DNA of 64,000 nucleotides from Streptomyces cavernae (GCF_004023625.1 NZ_ML137715.1:1-64000); one strand, 5' to 3'. Counted from the first letter of the stretch, positions 52,230-61,950 are shown. The notes: a model not told the origin generated them from the sequence alone. A program made the numbers and translations.

Positions 52230-52299
52230 GGCGTCCGGGTACCCGGACGCCGCAGGTCAAACATGGTGCCTCTGCCCGCAGGTCCCTGCCCATATGTCG

Positions 52300-52389
52300 C
52301 TGCCCCGCATGTCGCCCGCCCGCGTCCGTCTGCCGCGCATGCCTCTGCCCCGCACATCGCCGGCCCGCGTGCGTCTGCCGCGCGGCCCT
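52300..52389. repeat. two 45-bp direct repeats after mqnE
   Basis: Units at 52300-52344 and 52345-52389, each beginning CTGCCCCGCA and ending CTGCCGCGC plus 4-7 bases, with a decayed third copy before them. They fill the space between the mqnE stop (52421) and the udgX start (52229), mirroring the short tandem arrays found 3' of other minus-strand genes. Confidence 0.8.
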
Positions 52390-52420
52390 CACGTGCGCAC
52401 CCGGGCGGGCGCACCGCTCG

Positions 52421-53584
52421 TCACACGCGCATCGGCTGCGGTGACTCCCGGCGCAGCGGGTCCGGGCCCTCGTACTCGCGGATGATCTCGTAGCGGGTGT
52501 TGCGCTCCACCGGACGGAAGCCGGCGTCCCGGATCAGGTCGAGCAGGTCCTCACGGGTCAGCTTGTTCGGCGTGCCGAAGTTGTCCGCGTCATGCGTGAT
52601 CTTGTACTCGACGACCGAGCCGTCCATGTCGTCCGCTCCGTGCTGCAGTGCCAGCTGGGCGGTCTGGACGCCGTGCATCACCCAGAAGACCTTGACGTGC
52701 TGGACGTTGTCGAACAGCAGGCGCGAGACCGCGAACGTCTTCAGGGCCTCGGCGCCCGTCGCCATCTGCGTCCGCGCCTGGAGCCTGTTGCGTACCTTGC
52801 CGTCCTTCATGTCCACGAAGTCGTGCTGGTAGCGCAGCGGGATGAAGACCTGGAACCCGCCGGTCTCGTCCTGGAGTTCGCGCAGCCTGAGCACGTGGTC
52901 GACGCGGTGTCGGGGCTCCTCGATGTGCCCGTACAGCATGGTGCACGGGGTCTTCAGCCCCTTCTCGTGCGCCAGCCGGTGGATCCTCGACCAGTCCTCC
53001 CAGTGGGTGCGGTGGTCCACGATGTGCTGCCGGACCTCCCAGTCGAAGATCTCCGCGCCACCGCCGGTCAGCGACTCCAGACCCGCGTCGATCAGCTCGT
53101 CCAGGATCTCGGAGGCGCTCAGGCCCGAGATCGTCTCGAAGTGGTGGATCTCCGTCGCCGTGAACGCCTTCAGCGACACGTTCGGCAGCGCCGCCTTCAA
53201 CTCCTTGAGGGAGCGCGGGTAGTACCGCCACGGCAGGTTCGGGTGCAGGCCGTTGACGATGTGCAGCTCGGTGAGGTTCTCGTTCTCCATCGCCTTGGCG
53301 AGGCGGACGGCCTCCTCGATGCGCATCGTGTACGCGTCCTTCTCGCCGGGCTTGCGCTGGAAGGAGCAGTAGGCGCACGACGCGGTGCACACGTTGGTCA
53401 TGTTGAGGTGGCGGTTGACGTTGAAGTGGACGACGTCGCCGTTCTTGCGGGTGCGCACCTCGTGGGCGAGTCCGCCGAGCCAGGCCAGGTCGTCCGACTC
53501 GTACAGCGCGATGCCGTCCTCGCGGGTCAGGCGGACGCCCGCCCTCACCTTGTCCTCCAGCTCACGCTTGAGCCCGACGTCCAT
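52421..53584 (-). CDS. mqnE: aminofutalosine synthase MqnE
   Basis: 387 residues from ATG 53584 (GGGAGAGG upstream; the GTG at 53608 would make that site coding). Radical SAM motif CTASCAYC follows NRHLNMTNV, with FQRKPGEKDAYTMRIEEAVR and HIVNGLHPNLPWRYYPRSLK. MqnE joins 3-enolpyruvylbenzoate (the MqnA product) and the adenosyl radical to make aminofutalosine. Length and motif order fit the family. The next gene downstream is udgX with no link; upstream is an Lrp regulator. Confidence 0.95.
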   Translation of the reverse strand: MDVGLKRELEDKVRAGVRLTREDGIALYESDDLAWLGGLAHEVRTRKNGDVVHFNVNRHLNMTNVCTASCAYCSFQRKPGEKDAYTMRIEEAVRLAKAMENENLTELHIVNGLHPNLPWRYYPRSLKELKAALPNVSLKAFTATEIHHFETISGLSASEILDELIDAGLESLTGGGAEIFDWEVRQHIVDHRTHWEDWSRIHRLAHEKGLKTPCTMLYGHIEEPRHRVDHVLRLRELQDETGGFQVFIPLRYQHDFVDMKDGKVRNRLQARTQMATGAEALKTFAVSRLLFDNVQHVKVFWVMHGVQTAQLALQHGADDMDGSVVEYKITHDADNFGTPNKLTREDLLDLIRDAGFRPVERNTRYEIIREYEGPDPLRRESPQPMRV

Positions 53585-53668
53585 TCCGCCACCTCTCCCT
53601 TTTTTCACAGCCTTGCCACCGTACCCCCGGCCCTTCGGCCGGGCGGTGCCCCATACGGCGCTCCGCGC

Positions 53669-54124
53669 CTAACGTTCTTCCGGCAGCTCGCCCACCCGGT
53701 TCTCCCACTTCGTGGAGAGCACGATCGTGGTGCGCGTACGGGAGACGCCCTTCGTGCCGCTGAGCCTCCGGATCGTCTTCTCGAGCCCGTCGACGTCCGA
53801 GGCGCGCACCTTGAGCATGAAGGAGTCGTCGCCCGCGATGAACCAGCAGTCCTCGATCTCCTGAAGCTCCTTCAGCCGGCGTGCCACGTCCTCGTGGTCG
53901 GCGGCGTCGGAGAGCGAGATACCGATCAGCGCGGTCACGCCCAGGCCCAGTGAGGCGGCGTCGACGGTGGCGCGGTAACCGGTGATGACCCCGGCCGCCT
54001 CCAGCCGGTTGATGCGGTCGGTGACGCTCGGCCCGGACAGGCCTACGAGGCGTCCGAGCTCCGCGTAGGAGGCGCGGCCGTTCTCCCTGAGGGCCTGGAT
54101 GAGCTGCCTGTCCACCGCGTCCAT
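53669..54124 (-). CDS. Lrp/AsnC-family regulator
   Basis: 151 residues from ATG 54124. MDAVDRQLIQALRENGRASY with ELGRLVGLSGPSVTDRINRL is the helix-turn-helix; the C-terminal RAM domain has VTALIGISLSDAADHEDVAR and ECWFIAGDDSFMLKVRASDV-like strands. It sits between mqnE and the ubiX/ubiA/ubiD set on the same strand, so it may regulate menaquinone genes or be a general amino acid regulator. Confidence 0.93.
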   Translation of the reverse strand: MDAVDRQLIQALRENGRASYAELGRLVGLSGPSVTDRINRLEAAGVITGYRATVDAASLGLGVTALIGISLSDAADHEDVARRLKELQEIEDCWFIAGDDSFMLKVRASDVDGLEKTIRRLSGTKGVSRTRTTIVLSTKWENRVGELPEER

Positions 54125-54172
54125 GCGATCGAAAGCCTTCCGCTGAAAAGTGTGAGTGGGTGAGTGTGTTGC

Positions 54173-54877
54173 TCAGGTGGTACGCCGGGGCCGTCCTGAA
54201 GGTCCCGCTGAGGAGCGCGCCCCGCCGACGTCGCCGTCCCAGCGCCGGTACAGGGTGTGCTCGACGCCCGCCGCGTCCAGCACTCGTCCGGCGACGAAGT
54301 CCACCAGGTCCTGAATGTGCGTGGCGCCCGCGTAGAAGGCCGGGGAGGCGGGCAGTACGGTCGCGCCCGCGTCGTCCAGGGTCACCAGGTGCCGCAGCGT
54401 CTGCCCGTTCAGCGGGGTCTCCCGGACGGCGACGACCAGCTTGCGGCCCTCCTTGAGCGTGACGCTCGCGGCACGCTGGAGCAGGTCCTTCGACAGACCG
54501 AGGGCGACCCCGGCGACACATGCGGTGGAGGCCGGCACGACGAGCATGCCCTTCACGGGGTACGAGCCCGACGACGGCCCCGCGGCCAGGTCACCGGGGC
54601 TCCAGTGCCGTACGTCGTCCAGGGACGCGTCGAAGCCGACCGGCTTTCCGTCGGCCCCTCGTTGAAGCCATTCCCGCAGGTCGCGCCGCCAGTGGGCATC
54701 CCGGAAGGCGATACCGGTCTCGTCGAGGAGGGTGAGCCGTGAGGCCTTGCTGACGACGAGGTCGACACTCTCCCCCGCCGCGAGCAGCGCCCGCAGCACG
54801 GCAGCCGCGTACGGCGTACCGGACGCCCCGGACACCCCCACGATCCAAGGCCGACGCTGCGTTTCCCCTGCGTTCAC
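54173..54877 (-). CDS. ubiX: UbiX-like flavin prenyltransferase
   Basis: 234 residues from GTG 54877. PWIVGVSGASGTPYAAAVLR is the FMN-binding start; KGMLVVPASTACVAGVALGL and KLVVAVRETPLNGQTLRHLV are the usual UbiX motifs, and ASPAFYAGATHIQDLVDFVA the C-terminal part. It makes the prenylated flavin cofactor for the UbiD-like decarboxylase at 55867. The gene is longer than usual by about 25 residues at the C-terminus. Its location behind the ubiA gene supports joint action in menaquinone synthesis. Confidence 0.93.
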   Translation of the reverse strand: MNAGETQRRPWIVGVSGASGTPYAAAVLRALLAAGESVDLVVSKASRLTLLDETGIAFRDAHWRRDLREWLQRGADGKPVGFDASLDDVRHWSPGDLAAGPSSGSYPVKGMLVVPASTACVAGVALGLSKDLLQRAASVTLKEGRKLVVAVRETPLNGQTLRHLVTLDDAGATVLPASPAFYAGATHIQDLVDFVAGRVLDAAGVEHTLYRRWDGDVGGARSSAGPSGRPRRTT

Positions 54878-54967
54878 ACCCTGAGCCTACCGGTGGGGCG
54901 GAGTGGTCTCAGGTCGGGTCGACATCCGCGCGTGCGCGGGGAGCAGTCGAGCGTGAACGCGTACGGC

Positions 54968-55870
54968 CTACAACGTGAGCCCACGCACCAGCAGATCGAT
55001 CAGTGCGCAGACGAAGAGGCTGATCCCGATGAAGCCGTTCGTCGAGAAGAACGCCCGGTCGACCCGGGAGAGGTCGTGGGGGCGGACGATGGTGTGTTCG
55101 TAGACGAAGGCACCGGCGACGATCAGCAGGCCCAGCCAGAAGAACCCGCCCGCGTCGGTGACCAGGGCGTACCAGACGAACAGGGCCGTCGTGAGGGCGT
55201 GGCAGACACGGGCGGCCCAGATCGCCGCGGGGATGCCGAAGCGGGCCGGGACCGACATCACGCCGGTCTCACGGTCCGTCTCCACGTCCTGGCACGCGTA
55301 GATCAGGTCGAAGCCGCCGATCCAGATGCCGACGGCCAGTCCCAGGATCACGGCCGTCCAGGACCACTCGCCGGTGATCGCCAGCCAGCCGCCCACCGGG
55401 CCCATCGCCTGCGCGAGGCCGAGGATCGCCTGCGGGAAGTTCGTGAACCGCTTGCCGTACGGATACACCACCATCGGGATCACGGCGATCGGTGCGAGCG
55501 CCAGGCAGAGCGGGTTGAGCAGGGCGGCGGCGGCGAGGAAGACGACGAGGGCGATCAGCGCGCCCGTCCAGGCGTGCTTCACCGTCATCGCGCCGGTGAC
55601 CAGCTCGCGGCGGGCGGTGCGCGGATTGCGGGCGTCGATCTCTCGGTCGATGATCCGGTTCGCGGCCATGGCGAACGTCCGCAGACCGACCATGGCGAGG
55701 GTGACCAGGAGCAGCCTGCCCCAGTGGATGTTCCTGTCCCACTGGAACATCGCGGTGAGCGCGGCGATATAGGCGAAGGGCAGGGCGAAGATCGAGTGTT
55801 CGATCATGACGAGGCGCAGGAACGCCCTCGTCCGGCCCGGCTGCGGGATCGCGGCGGAGGCTGAGCTCAC
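54968..55870 (-). CDS. mqnP: UbiA-family prenyltransferase, MqnP-like
   Basis: 300 residues from GTG 55870, overlapping the ubiD stop by 4 bp (GTGA). Membrane enzyme with the two Asp-rich motifs: AANRIIDREIDARNPRTARR and YACQDVETDRETGVMSVPAR. Attaches the polyprenyl chain to the naphthoate ring of the futalosine pathway product. Eight or nine hydrophobic helices. The coupled ubiD and neighbouring ubiX genes fit the late menaquinone steps. A longer in-frame reading to 55975 overlaps ubiD and is rejected. Confidence 0.9.
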   Translation of the reverse strand: MSSASAAIPQPGRTRAFLRLVMIEHSIFALPFAYIAALTAMFQWDRNIHWGRLLLVTLAMVGLRTFAMAANRIIDREIDARNPRTARRELVTGAMTVKHAWTGALIALVVFLAAAALLNPLCLALAPIAVIPMVVYPYGKRFTNFPQAILGLAQAMGPVGGWLAITGEWSWTAVILGLAVGIWIGGFDLIYACQDVETDRETGVMSVPARFGIPAAIWAARVCHALTTALFVWYALVTDAGGFFWLGLLIVAGAFVYEHTIVRPHDLSRVDRAFFSTNGFIGISLFVCALIDLLVRGLTL

Positions 55871-57324
55871 AGGCCGTACTCCTTCCACCGGCGGTCGACC
55901 TTCGCCGCCGTCTCCGGGTCGGACAGCACCATCTCGGGCCACCCGCCGTCCCGCGTGTACCCCTCCTCCGGCCACTTCTTCGTGGCGTCGATGCCCGCCT
56001 TGCCGCCCCAGAACTGCTGGTACGAGGCGTGGTCGAGGTGGTCGACCGGGCCCTCCACCACCGTCAGGTCACGGGCGTAGTCGGTGTTGCCGAGCGCCCG
56101 CCAGGCCACCTCGTGCAGGTCGTGCACGTCGCAGTCGGCGTCGACGACCACGATCAGCTTGGTGAGGGACATCATGTGCGCCCCCCAGATCGCGTGCATC
56201 ACCTTCTGCGCGTGCTTCGGGTACTTCTTGTCGATCGCGACGATGGCGCAGTTGTGGAAACCGCCCGCCTCGGGCAGGTGGTAGTCCACGATGTCCGGGA
56301 CGATGATCTTCAGCAAGGGCAGGAAGAAGCGTTCCGTGGCCCGGCCGAGCGGGCCGTCCTCGGTCGGCGGGCGCCCGACGACGATCGACTGGAGCAGGGG
56401 CCGCTTGCGCATGGTGACGCAGTCGATCCGCAGGGCCGGGAAGGGTTCCTGCGGGGTGTAGAAGCCGGTGTGGTCGCCGAAGGGGCCCTCGGGGAGCATC
56501 TCACCGGGCTCCAGCCAGCCCTCCAGGACCACCTCGGCCTGCGCCGGCACCTGCAGCGGCACCGTCTTGCAGTCGACCATCTCGATCCGCTTGCCCTGTA
56601 CGAACCCGGCGAACAGGTACTCGTCGATGTCGCCGGGGAGGGGGGCGGTGGCGGCGTAGGTCACGGCCGGGGGGCAGCCGAAGGCGATCGCTACGGGCAG
56701 CTTCTCGCCGCGGCGGGCGGCCACCTGGTAGTGGTTGCGGCTGTCCTTGTGGATCTGCCAGTGCATTCCGATGGTGCGCTTGTCGTGGCGCTGGAGCCGG
56801 TAGAGGCCGAGGTTGCGGATGCCGGTGTCCGGGTCCTTCGTGTGGGTCAGCCCCAGGTTGAAGAAGGAGCCGCCGTCCTGGGGCCAGGTGAACAGGGCGG
56901 GCAGCGCGTCGAGGTCGACGTCGTCGCCGTGCAGCACGACGTCCTGTACGGGCGCGGCCTCGGACTTCACCTTCCTCGGCGGCACGTGCGTCATCGCCCC
57001 GAGCTTGCCGAAGGCCTCGCGCACGCCGACGAACCCGTGGGGCAGTTCGGGCCTGAGCAGTCCGCCGATCTTGTCGGTGATGTCGCCGTACGACTTCAGG
57101 CCGAGGGCCTTCAGCAGCCGCCGGTCGGTGCCGAAGACGTTCATCGCGAGCGGCATAGCCGAGCCGCGCACGTTCTCGAAGAGCAGCGCCGGTCCGCCGG
57201 CCTTCTGCACCCGGTCGACGATCTCACCGACCTCCAGATAGGGGTCGACCTCGGCCTTGATGCGCTTGAGGTCGCCCTCGCGCTCCAGCGCCCTGAGCAG
57301 GGAGCGAAGATCGTCGTAAGCCAT
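55867..57324 (-). CDS. mqnL: UbiD-family decarboxylase, MqnL-like
   Basis: 485 residues from ATG 57324. Cofactor and active-site motif [20 protein letters not shown], preceded by [20 protein letters not shown] and [20 protein letters not shown], and ending [20 protein letters not shown] with the C-terminal helix. Prenylated-FMN-dependent decarboxylation, here of the prenylated dihydroxynaphthoate. It forms a coupled pair with the ubiA-like gene. Motifs are intact and length is typical. Confidence 0.93.
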   Translation of the reverse strand: MAYDDLRSLLRALEREGDLKRIKAEVDPYLEVGEIVDRVQKAGGPALLFENVRGSAMPLAMNVFGTDRRLLKALGLKSYGDITDKIGGLLRPELPHGFVGVREAFGKLGAMTHVPPRKVKSEAAPVQDVVLHGDDVDLDALPALFTWPQDGGSFFNLGLTHTKDPDTGIRNLGLYRLQRHDKRTIGMHWQIHKDSRNHYQVAARRGEKLPVAIAFGCPPAVTYAATAPLPGDIDEYLFAGFVQGKRIEMVDCKTVPLQVPAQAEVVLEGWLEPGEMLPEGPFGDHTGFYTPQEPFPALRIDCVTMRKRPLLQSIVVGRPPTEDGPLGRATERFFLPLLKIIVPDIVDYHLPEAGGFHNCAIVAIDKKYPKHAQKVMHAIWGAHMMSLTKLIVVVDADCDVHDLHEVAWRALGNTDYARDLTVVEGPVDHLDHASYQQFWGGKAGIDATKKWPEEGYTRDGGWPEMVLSDPETAAKVDRRWKEYGL

Positions 57325-57562
57325 GCGTCCCAGTATCGCCGAGAGGTCCTACGGGTCTGTGGCCACCCCGGCTCCGGAGGGTCCGGCCCACCGTGGCCCG
57401 CGCCACGCCCGCGCCACGGTGGGCCGGACGCGGGTACGTGGTGCCAGGACTCGCTGTCGGGACTCGCCGTCCCACGGGATGGCACGGCCGGTACGGGCTA
57501 CCCTGGCCCCGTCACCGGGGGCGGGGGCCGCCCGGACCAGCGACTCGCAAAGGGACCGATTC

Positions 57563-57994
57563 ATGCTCCGGGTGCTGATGATCTTGGTGCCGCTGGCACT
57601 GAGCATCTACGCGTTCATCGACTGCGTCACCACGCAGGACGACCACGTCCGTCATATGCCCAAGCCCCTGTGGGCGATCCTCATCCTGCTCTTCCCGCTC
57701 GTCGGCTCGATCTCCTGGCTGATCATCGGGCGCGACCGCAGCGCCGAGCGCATCGGCGGCTCGCGCAGGGGCGCCGGCTGGGTCGCGCCCGACGACAATC
57801 CCGAGTTCCTCAAGTCCCTCGACGAGGACAAGAAGCAGGACGGGACGCAGCGCTACGAGGACGACGGGGACGGGGCGACGGGCGACGAGGCCCGGAACGA
57901 CGAGGCGCTGCTGAAGGACTGGGAGGCCGATCTGCGGCGCCGCGAGGAGGAGCTGCGGCGCCGCGAGAACGGCGGCGACGACGCCAAGGAGTGA
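57563..57994 (+). CDS. membrane protein with PLDc_N-type domain
   Basis: 143 residues from ATG 57563 (AAAGGGA upstream). Two hydrophobic helices around [20 protein letters not shown] with the W-x-x-x-x-x-x-P spacing of PLD nuclease N-terminal (PLDc_N) domains, then [20 protein letters not shown], and a highly charged coiled-coil tail ([20 protein letters not shown]). Common in actinobacteria next to the ubiD gene. No enzymatic domain is present; function unknown. Confidence 0.85.
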   Translation: MLRVLMILVPLALSIYAFIDCVTTQDDHVRHMPKPLWAILILLFPLVGSISWLIIGRDRSAERIGGSRRGAGWVAPDDNPEFLKSLDEDKKQDGTQRYEDDGDGATGDEARNDEALLKDWEADLRRREEELRRRENGGDDAKE

Positions 57995-58090
57995 CGGCGG
58001 GAGGGATGGCGGGGGCGGATGCACCCCGCCGGCCTTCAGTTCAAGAGGTCGTTGCGACACCCCGCCAGCCGTCTCCGCCGACGCTGGGCT

Positions 58091-58358
58091 GGACGGGCCG
58101 GACGCAACGGCGGGACCGGCCGCGGACCAAGCGCCGGACGGGCCGCGGACGCGACGGCGGGACCGGCCGCGAACGCAGCGCCGGACGGGCCGCGGACGCG
58201 ACGGCGGGACCGGCCGCGAACGCAGCGCCGGACGGGCCGCGGACGCAACTGCGGGACCGGCCGCGAACGCAGCGCCGGACCGGCCGCGAACGCAACTGCG
58301 GGACCGGCCGCGAACGCAACTGCGGGACCGGCCGCGAACGCAGCGCCGGGCGGGCCGT
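58091..58358. repeat. degenerate 23-24 bp tandem repeat array, about 11 units
   Basis: Eleven or so units of GGAC(C/G)GGCCGCG(A/G)ACGC type run from 58091 to 58358, alternating between two variants, and end 9 bp before the TAG stop (58369-58367) of a minus-strand secreted protein. The gap of 372 bp between the two flanking genes is otherwise empty. The array is a third example of a short GC-rich tandem array at the 3' end of a minus-strand gene. No direct repeats with spacers, so it is not a CRISPR. Confidence 0.9.
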
Positions 58359-58366
58359 GGTGGCGT

Positions 58367-59011
58367 CTACTTGGTGGTGAACGGCTGCGCCTGCTCGGCG
58401 TGCCGCACCTTGATGTACTTCGCCTGCTCCCCGTAGGCCTTCTTGATGACGGGCTCCGCCTTCACCGGGTCGTCGACGCCCATGACGACGTACCCCTCGA
58501 CGTCCGGGCCGGCCTGGCGCACCTGGAAGGTGCCTTCCCAGCGGTCCATGTCCGCGTTGATCCGGTCCATCAGCGCGCTGAGGTCCTTCTCGCTGATCGG
58601 CGTGTCGTGCAGCCGTACCGTCACGCCCTTCTCGGCGGCGGCGCAGATCCGCGTGTCGAGCGCCTGGGAGGAGGCCGTGGAGGGCATCCGGTACACGTCC
58701 ACGGCCTTGTTCTCCTCGTCGAGGGCGAGACCGGTGAAGACGGTGTCGTAGCGGGCCTGGGCCGTCGTCCGGTCCGCGTACGCCATCACCCGGAACAGCG
58801 GTGTGCCGTCCGGGACTCCGGTCCCGGGCCCGGGCAGGCTGCCGACCGGCTGCTCGCCGACGCACTCGGTGGCCGCCGCCGCGGCGGACTCGGCCACGGT
58901 GGACGTGTTATCGGGTTCCGCACTGGCACTGGAGCCCTGGAGCGCACCGAGCACCAGCACGGCCGTCATCGCGGCCCCCGTGGTCACCTTGGCCCTCGTG
59001 CGTTCTGTCAT
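58367..59011 (-). CDS. secreted protein of unknown function
   Basis: 214 residues from ATG 59011, with GGAGGGC upstream. Signal peptide KVTTGAAMTAVLVLGALQGS, then a soluble domain with two Cys residues (ATECVGEQPV and RICAAAEKGV) and a stretch RLHDTPISEKDLSALMDRIN and VEGYVVMGVDDPVKAEPVIK that reads like the prodomain of alpha-lytic-type proteases, without the protease. Could be an extracellular inhibitor-like protein. Its ATG overlaps the stop of a truncated MFS gene. Confidence 0.65.
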   Translation of the reverse strand: MTERTRAKVTTGAAMTAVLVLGALQGSSASAEPDNTSTVAESAAAAATECVGEQPVGSLPGPGTGVPDGTPLFRVMAYADRTTAQARYDTVFTGLALDEENKAVDVYRMPSTASSQALDTRICAAAEKGVTVRLHDTPISEKDLSALMDRINADMDRWEGTFQVRQAGPDVEGYVVMGVDDPVKAEPVIKKAYGEQAKYIKVRHAEQAQPFTTK

Positions 59012-59490
59012 GTGCCCTCCGTCCCTTGCCGATCCCCAGTGGGACGGGAGAGACGGCGGATGGGTTCCGCGGTTCTTACGACGGTGGCCGCGCGGGTGTT
59101 GACGGACACGTCGATGGCGCCGAGCGCCAGTCCGAGGAGGACATAGGCGGCCGAGGCGGCGACCCTGCCGGGTGCCCAGGCCACGGAGAGCAGGGCCGCT
59201 GCCGTGGTCGGCACCGCCGCGCGCATGACGGTGACGGGGCCCGAGCGGCGTACGGCGGCCAGACCCGCGCAGCTGCCGGCGCCCGCGGCCAGGGTCAGGG
59301 CGATGGTGAGCGCGGTCACCGCCGGGGACGACAGCCCAAGATGGCTCTCCACGGCGGGCACGGTGGTGGACACGGCGGCCACTGCCGCGCCCTGGGCGGC
59401 GAACACGGTGGCCGCGGCCCGGCGGGCTCCCGCGAGCGGTCCGCTGCCCGCGGACCGAGGCGGAGCCGTCGCTCCGGCGGATGCGGTCAT
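59008..59490 (-). pseudogene. truncated MFS transporter, N-terminal third
   Basis: 160 residues. RAAATVFAAQGAAVAAVSTT with VPAVESHLGLSSPAVTALTI, and AAYVLLGLALGAIDVSVNTR are the first four helices and the D-x-x-N motif of MFS proteins of the YbjJ-type. The reading then changes to RTAEPIRRLSRPTGDRQGTE and stops, although a family member has about 400 residues. It is therefore a 5' remnant. Its TGA overlaps the ATG of the secreted protein gene (ATGA), which suggests a once-functional operon or chance after deletion. Confidence 0.75.
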
Positions 59491-59857
59491 GGAGCGCCTC
59501 GTACGTCATCGACGGCGGGGCGCTCGCGTGGGGACCCTCTTCCTGTCACGGACCGTGGACGGGTCGGTGTTCGCGGATTGGAGCAACCGTAGGAATGCGG
59601 ACCGGCGCGGCGTAGGACACCGACGGCCACACGGAGGACCCTGGCGGCCACGAGCGGATGGGCGGGGCGGCCCGGGCGGTGCCTCAAGGGGCCGGCTCAC
59701 CGTCGGCCGAGCGGCAGGGGCACCGGTCCGCGCGGCGCCAGGCCGGTCGGGCTGGCCGCTGCGGTCCCCTCTGTGGCCGCACAGGACAGTCCGTGAGTGC
59801 CCGCACGCTGCCTAAGTTCCTCCCACGCCGAAAGTGGCGACGAGAGGAGGTGGACTC
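59491..59857. other. 367-bp intergenic region between remnant and monooxygenase
   Basis: No credible gene. Short Arg-rich frames only. GAGAGGAGG at 59841-59849 is the ribosome site of the next gene, so the promoter of the monooxygenase lies in this region. Confidence 0.5.
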
Positions 59858-61204
59858 GTGAAGGAGTCCGAATTCGACACGTGTGTGATCGGGGCCGGTC
59901 CCGCAGGGCTGGCGGTGGCGCGGGCGCTCGGTGAGCGGCGGCTTCCCTACACACACGTCGAGCGGCACACGGGTGCGGGTGGTCTGTGGGACATCGACAA
60001 CCCGGGCAGCCCGATGTACGAGTCGGCGCATTTCGTCTCCAGCAAGACCCTCTCGGGGTTCGGAGGCTGGCCGATGCCCGACCACTTCGCCGACTACCCC
60101 TCGCGGCGCCAGATCCTGTCGTATCTGACGTCCTTCGCCGACGCGTACGGACTGACGAAGCAGATCGAGTTCGGCACCGGGGTCCGTGACGTGGCCAAGA
60201 ATGCGGACGGCACCTGGACGGTCAGCCGTGCCGACGGGCGCACCAGTCGGCACGCGCAGGTCGTGGTCTGTACGGGCGCGCAGTGGTACCCCAACATCCC
60301 TGAAATCCCAGGTGCTTTCAGCGGAGAGATCCGGCACACGGTGGGCTACCGCAGCAGCGACGAACTGCGCGGCAAGCGAGTTCTTGTGGTGGGCGCGGGC
60401 AACTCCGGCTGCGACATCGCCTGCGACGCGGCCCGCGCCGCCGACCACGCGGAGATCAGCATGCGCCGCGGCTACTGGTTCATCCCCAAGCACCTGTTCG
60501 GCAGGCCCGTGGACACCCTCGAAGGCGTCGGTCCGCGGATGCCGAAGTGGCTGGAGCAGAAGCTGTTCGGCGCACTGCTGAGGATCGTCAACGGCGATCC
60601 GCGCCGCCTCGGCCTGCAGAAGCCGGACCACAAGCTCTTCGAGGCCCACCCCACGGTCAACTCGATGCTGCTCCACCACCTGCAGCACGGTGACATCACC
60701 GCGCGGCCGGGAATCCTCCGCGCCGAGGGCAGCACCGTCCACTTCACCGACGGCAGCAGCACCGACTTCGACCTGATCCTGCTGGCCACCGGCTACGTCC
60801 ACAAGGTGCCCGTAGCACAGCGCTACTTCGGCGACGAACAGCACCCCGACCTGTACCTGTCGTCGTTCTCCCGCGAGCACGAGGGTCTGTTCGGCGTCGG
60901 CTTCATCGAGACCAACTCCGGTGCCTACAAACTCTTCGACGCGCAGGCACAGCTGATCGCCGGCTTCATCCAGGACACCCGTCGAGGCCTGCCGAACGCC
61001 GAGCGGTTCGCCCGCATGATCCGCGGCGACCGCCCCGACCTGTCCGGCGGGCTCAGGTTCGTGGACTCCCCGCGCCACACCGGCTACGTCGACAGCGCCG
61101 CGTACACCAAGTACCTCACCAAGGTCGCCGCGGGCATGGGCTGGCCCACCGAGGGACGACCTCCGGCGGTGCCGGCCGTCCGCAGCAGGGAGACGGTGGC
61201 ATGA
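59858..61204 (+). CDS. flavin-containing monooxygenase-like enzyme
   Basis: 448 residues from GTG 59858 (AGGAGG 9 bp upstream). FAD-binding TCVIGAGPAGLAVARALGER, the FMO signature FSGEIRHTVGYR, the NADPH-binding VLVVGAGNSGCDIACDAARA and DLILLATGYVHKVP near the end. FAD/NADPH-dependent oxidation of a soft nucleophile or ketone. The 3' end overlaps the start of a broken SDR gene by 4 bp, so the original operon encoded a monooxygenase, an SDR and perhaps an aldehyde dehydrogenase. Confidence 0.9.
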   Translation: MKESEFDTCVIGAGPAGLAVARALGERRLPYTHVERHTGAGGLWDIDNPGSPMYESAHFVSSKTLSGFGGWPMPDHFADYPSRRQILSYLTSFADAYGLTKQIEFGTGVRDVAKNADGTWTVSRADGRTSRHAQVVVCTGAQWYPNIPEIPGAFSGEIRHTVGYRSSDELRGKRVLVVGAGNSGCDIACDAARAADHAEISMRRGYWFIPKHLFGRPVDTLEGVGPRMPKWLEQKLFGALLRIVNGDPRRLGLQKPDHKLFEAHPTVNSMLLHHLQHGDITARPGILRAEGSTVHFTDGSSTDFDLILLATGYVHKVPVAQRYFGDEQHPDLYLSSFSREHEGLFGVGFIETNSGAYKLFDAQAQLIAGFIQDTRRGLPNAERFARMIRGDRPDLSGGLRFVDSPRHTGYVDSAAYTKYLTKVAAGMGWPTEGRPPAVPAVRSRETVA

Positions 61205-61698
61205 GCGGATACGACTACACCGGCAAGGTGATGCTGGTGACCGGCGGCGCGGGCGGCATCGGCAGCGCGCTGTGCCGGCGGTTTGCGATCGGCGGCGCCG
61301 TGTGCGTCGTCGTCGACATCGACGGCGACCGCGCGCATCAGGTCGCGGACAGCCTGCCCGGCACCCGGTCACCTGGGGCTCGGCTGCGACCTGCGGGACC
61401 GGGCCGGGGTGGCGGACCTCTTCGAGCACGTCGCCTTCGTCTCCGGCCGTCTCGACGTGCTGGTCAACAACGTCGGCATGACCAGCACCGAGCGGTTCGA
61501 CGTGCGCGCGGTGGAGACCATCGAGCGGGAGATCGACCTGAACATGATCTCCCCGTTGGTGGCCACGCGTCTCGCCATTCCCCTGCTGAGGGCCTCCGCC
61601 GACCCCCGTGTCATCACCACGGTGTCCCTCGCCGGCATCTTCCCGCAGGGCGAGACCCCCATCTACGCGGCGTCGAAGTTCGGGTTGCGCGGTGCCAG
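61201..61698 (+). pseudogene. frameshifted and 3'-truncated short-chain dehydrogenase
   Basis: ATG 61201 overlaps the monooxygenase stop. YTGKVMLVTGGAGGIGSALC is the cofactor motif (TGGxGGIG). After about residue 55 the frame shifts by one near 61366, continuing LGLGCDLRDRAGVADLFEHV, DVLVNNVGMTSTERFDV and the catalytic YAASKFGLRG. The reading is then broken near 61697 where aldehyde dehydrogenase sequence begins. A full SDR would need about 50 more residues. Catalytic residues exist in the second frame, but the protein cannot be made whole. Confidence 0.85.
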
Positions 61699-61950
61699 GA
61701 AGCGATCCGCACGGCGAACATCACCCCCTACGGCCTCGCCGCCTCCCTGTGGACCCACGACCTGGACACTGCCTTCCGCCTCGCCCGCGGCATCCAGGCC
61801 GGAGTGGTCTCCGTCAACGCCTACAGCGAGGGCGACATCACCGCCCCCTTCGGAGGCTGGAAACAGTCCGGATTCGGCGGGGCGGAGCGATCCACCGACG
61901 CGTTCGCCCAGTGGACCAGGGAGAAGACAGTCTGGATCCGCACTCGCTAG
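61699..61950 (+). pseudogene. C-terminal fragment of an aldehyde dehydrogenase
   Basis: In the frame of the SDR start, EAIRTANITPYGLAASLWTH, FRLARGIQAGVVSVNAYSEG and TAPFGGWKQSGFGG with REKTVWIRTR match the C-terminal 80 residues of ALDH family enzymes (F-G-G-x-K-x-S-G motif). The catalytic Cys and Glu would lie upstream and are absent. It begins abruptly after the SDR remnant, so a deletion of the SDR end and the ALDH front most simply explains the join. Confidence 0.85.

Noticed and set aside
58091..58358. CRISPR-like array near 58 kb
   Set aside because: Degenerate 23-24 bp tandem units with no unique spacers.
56029..58380. 783-aa plus-strand frame across ubiD and the PLDc_N gene
   Set aside because: Antisense to UbiD over most of its length, then the tandem array; the true gene is at 57563.
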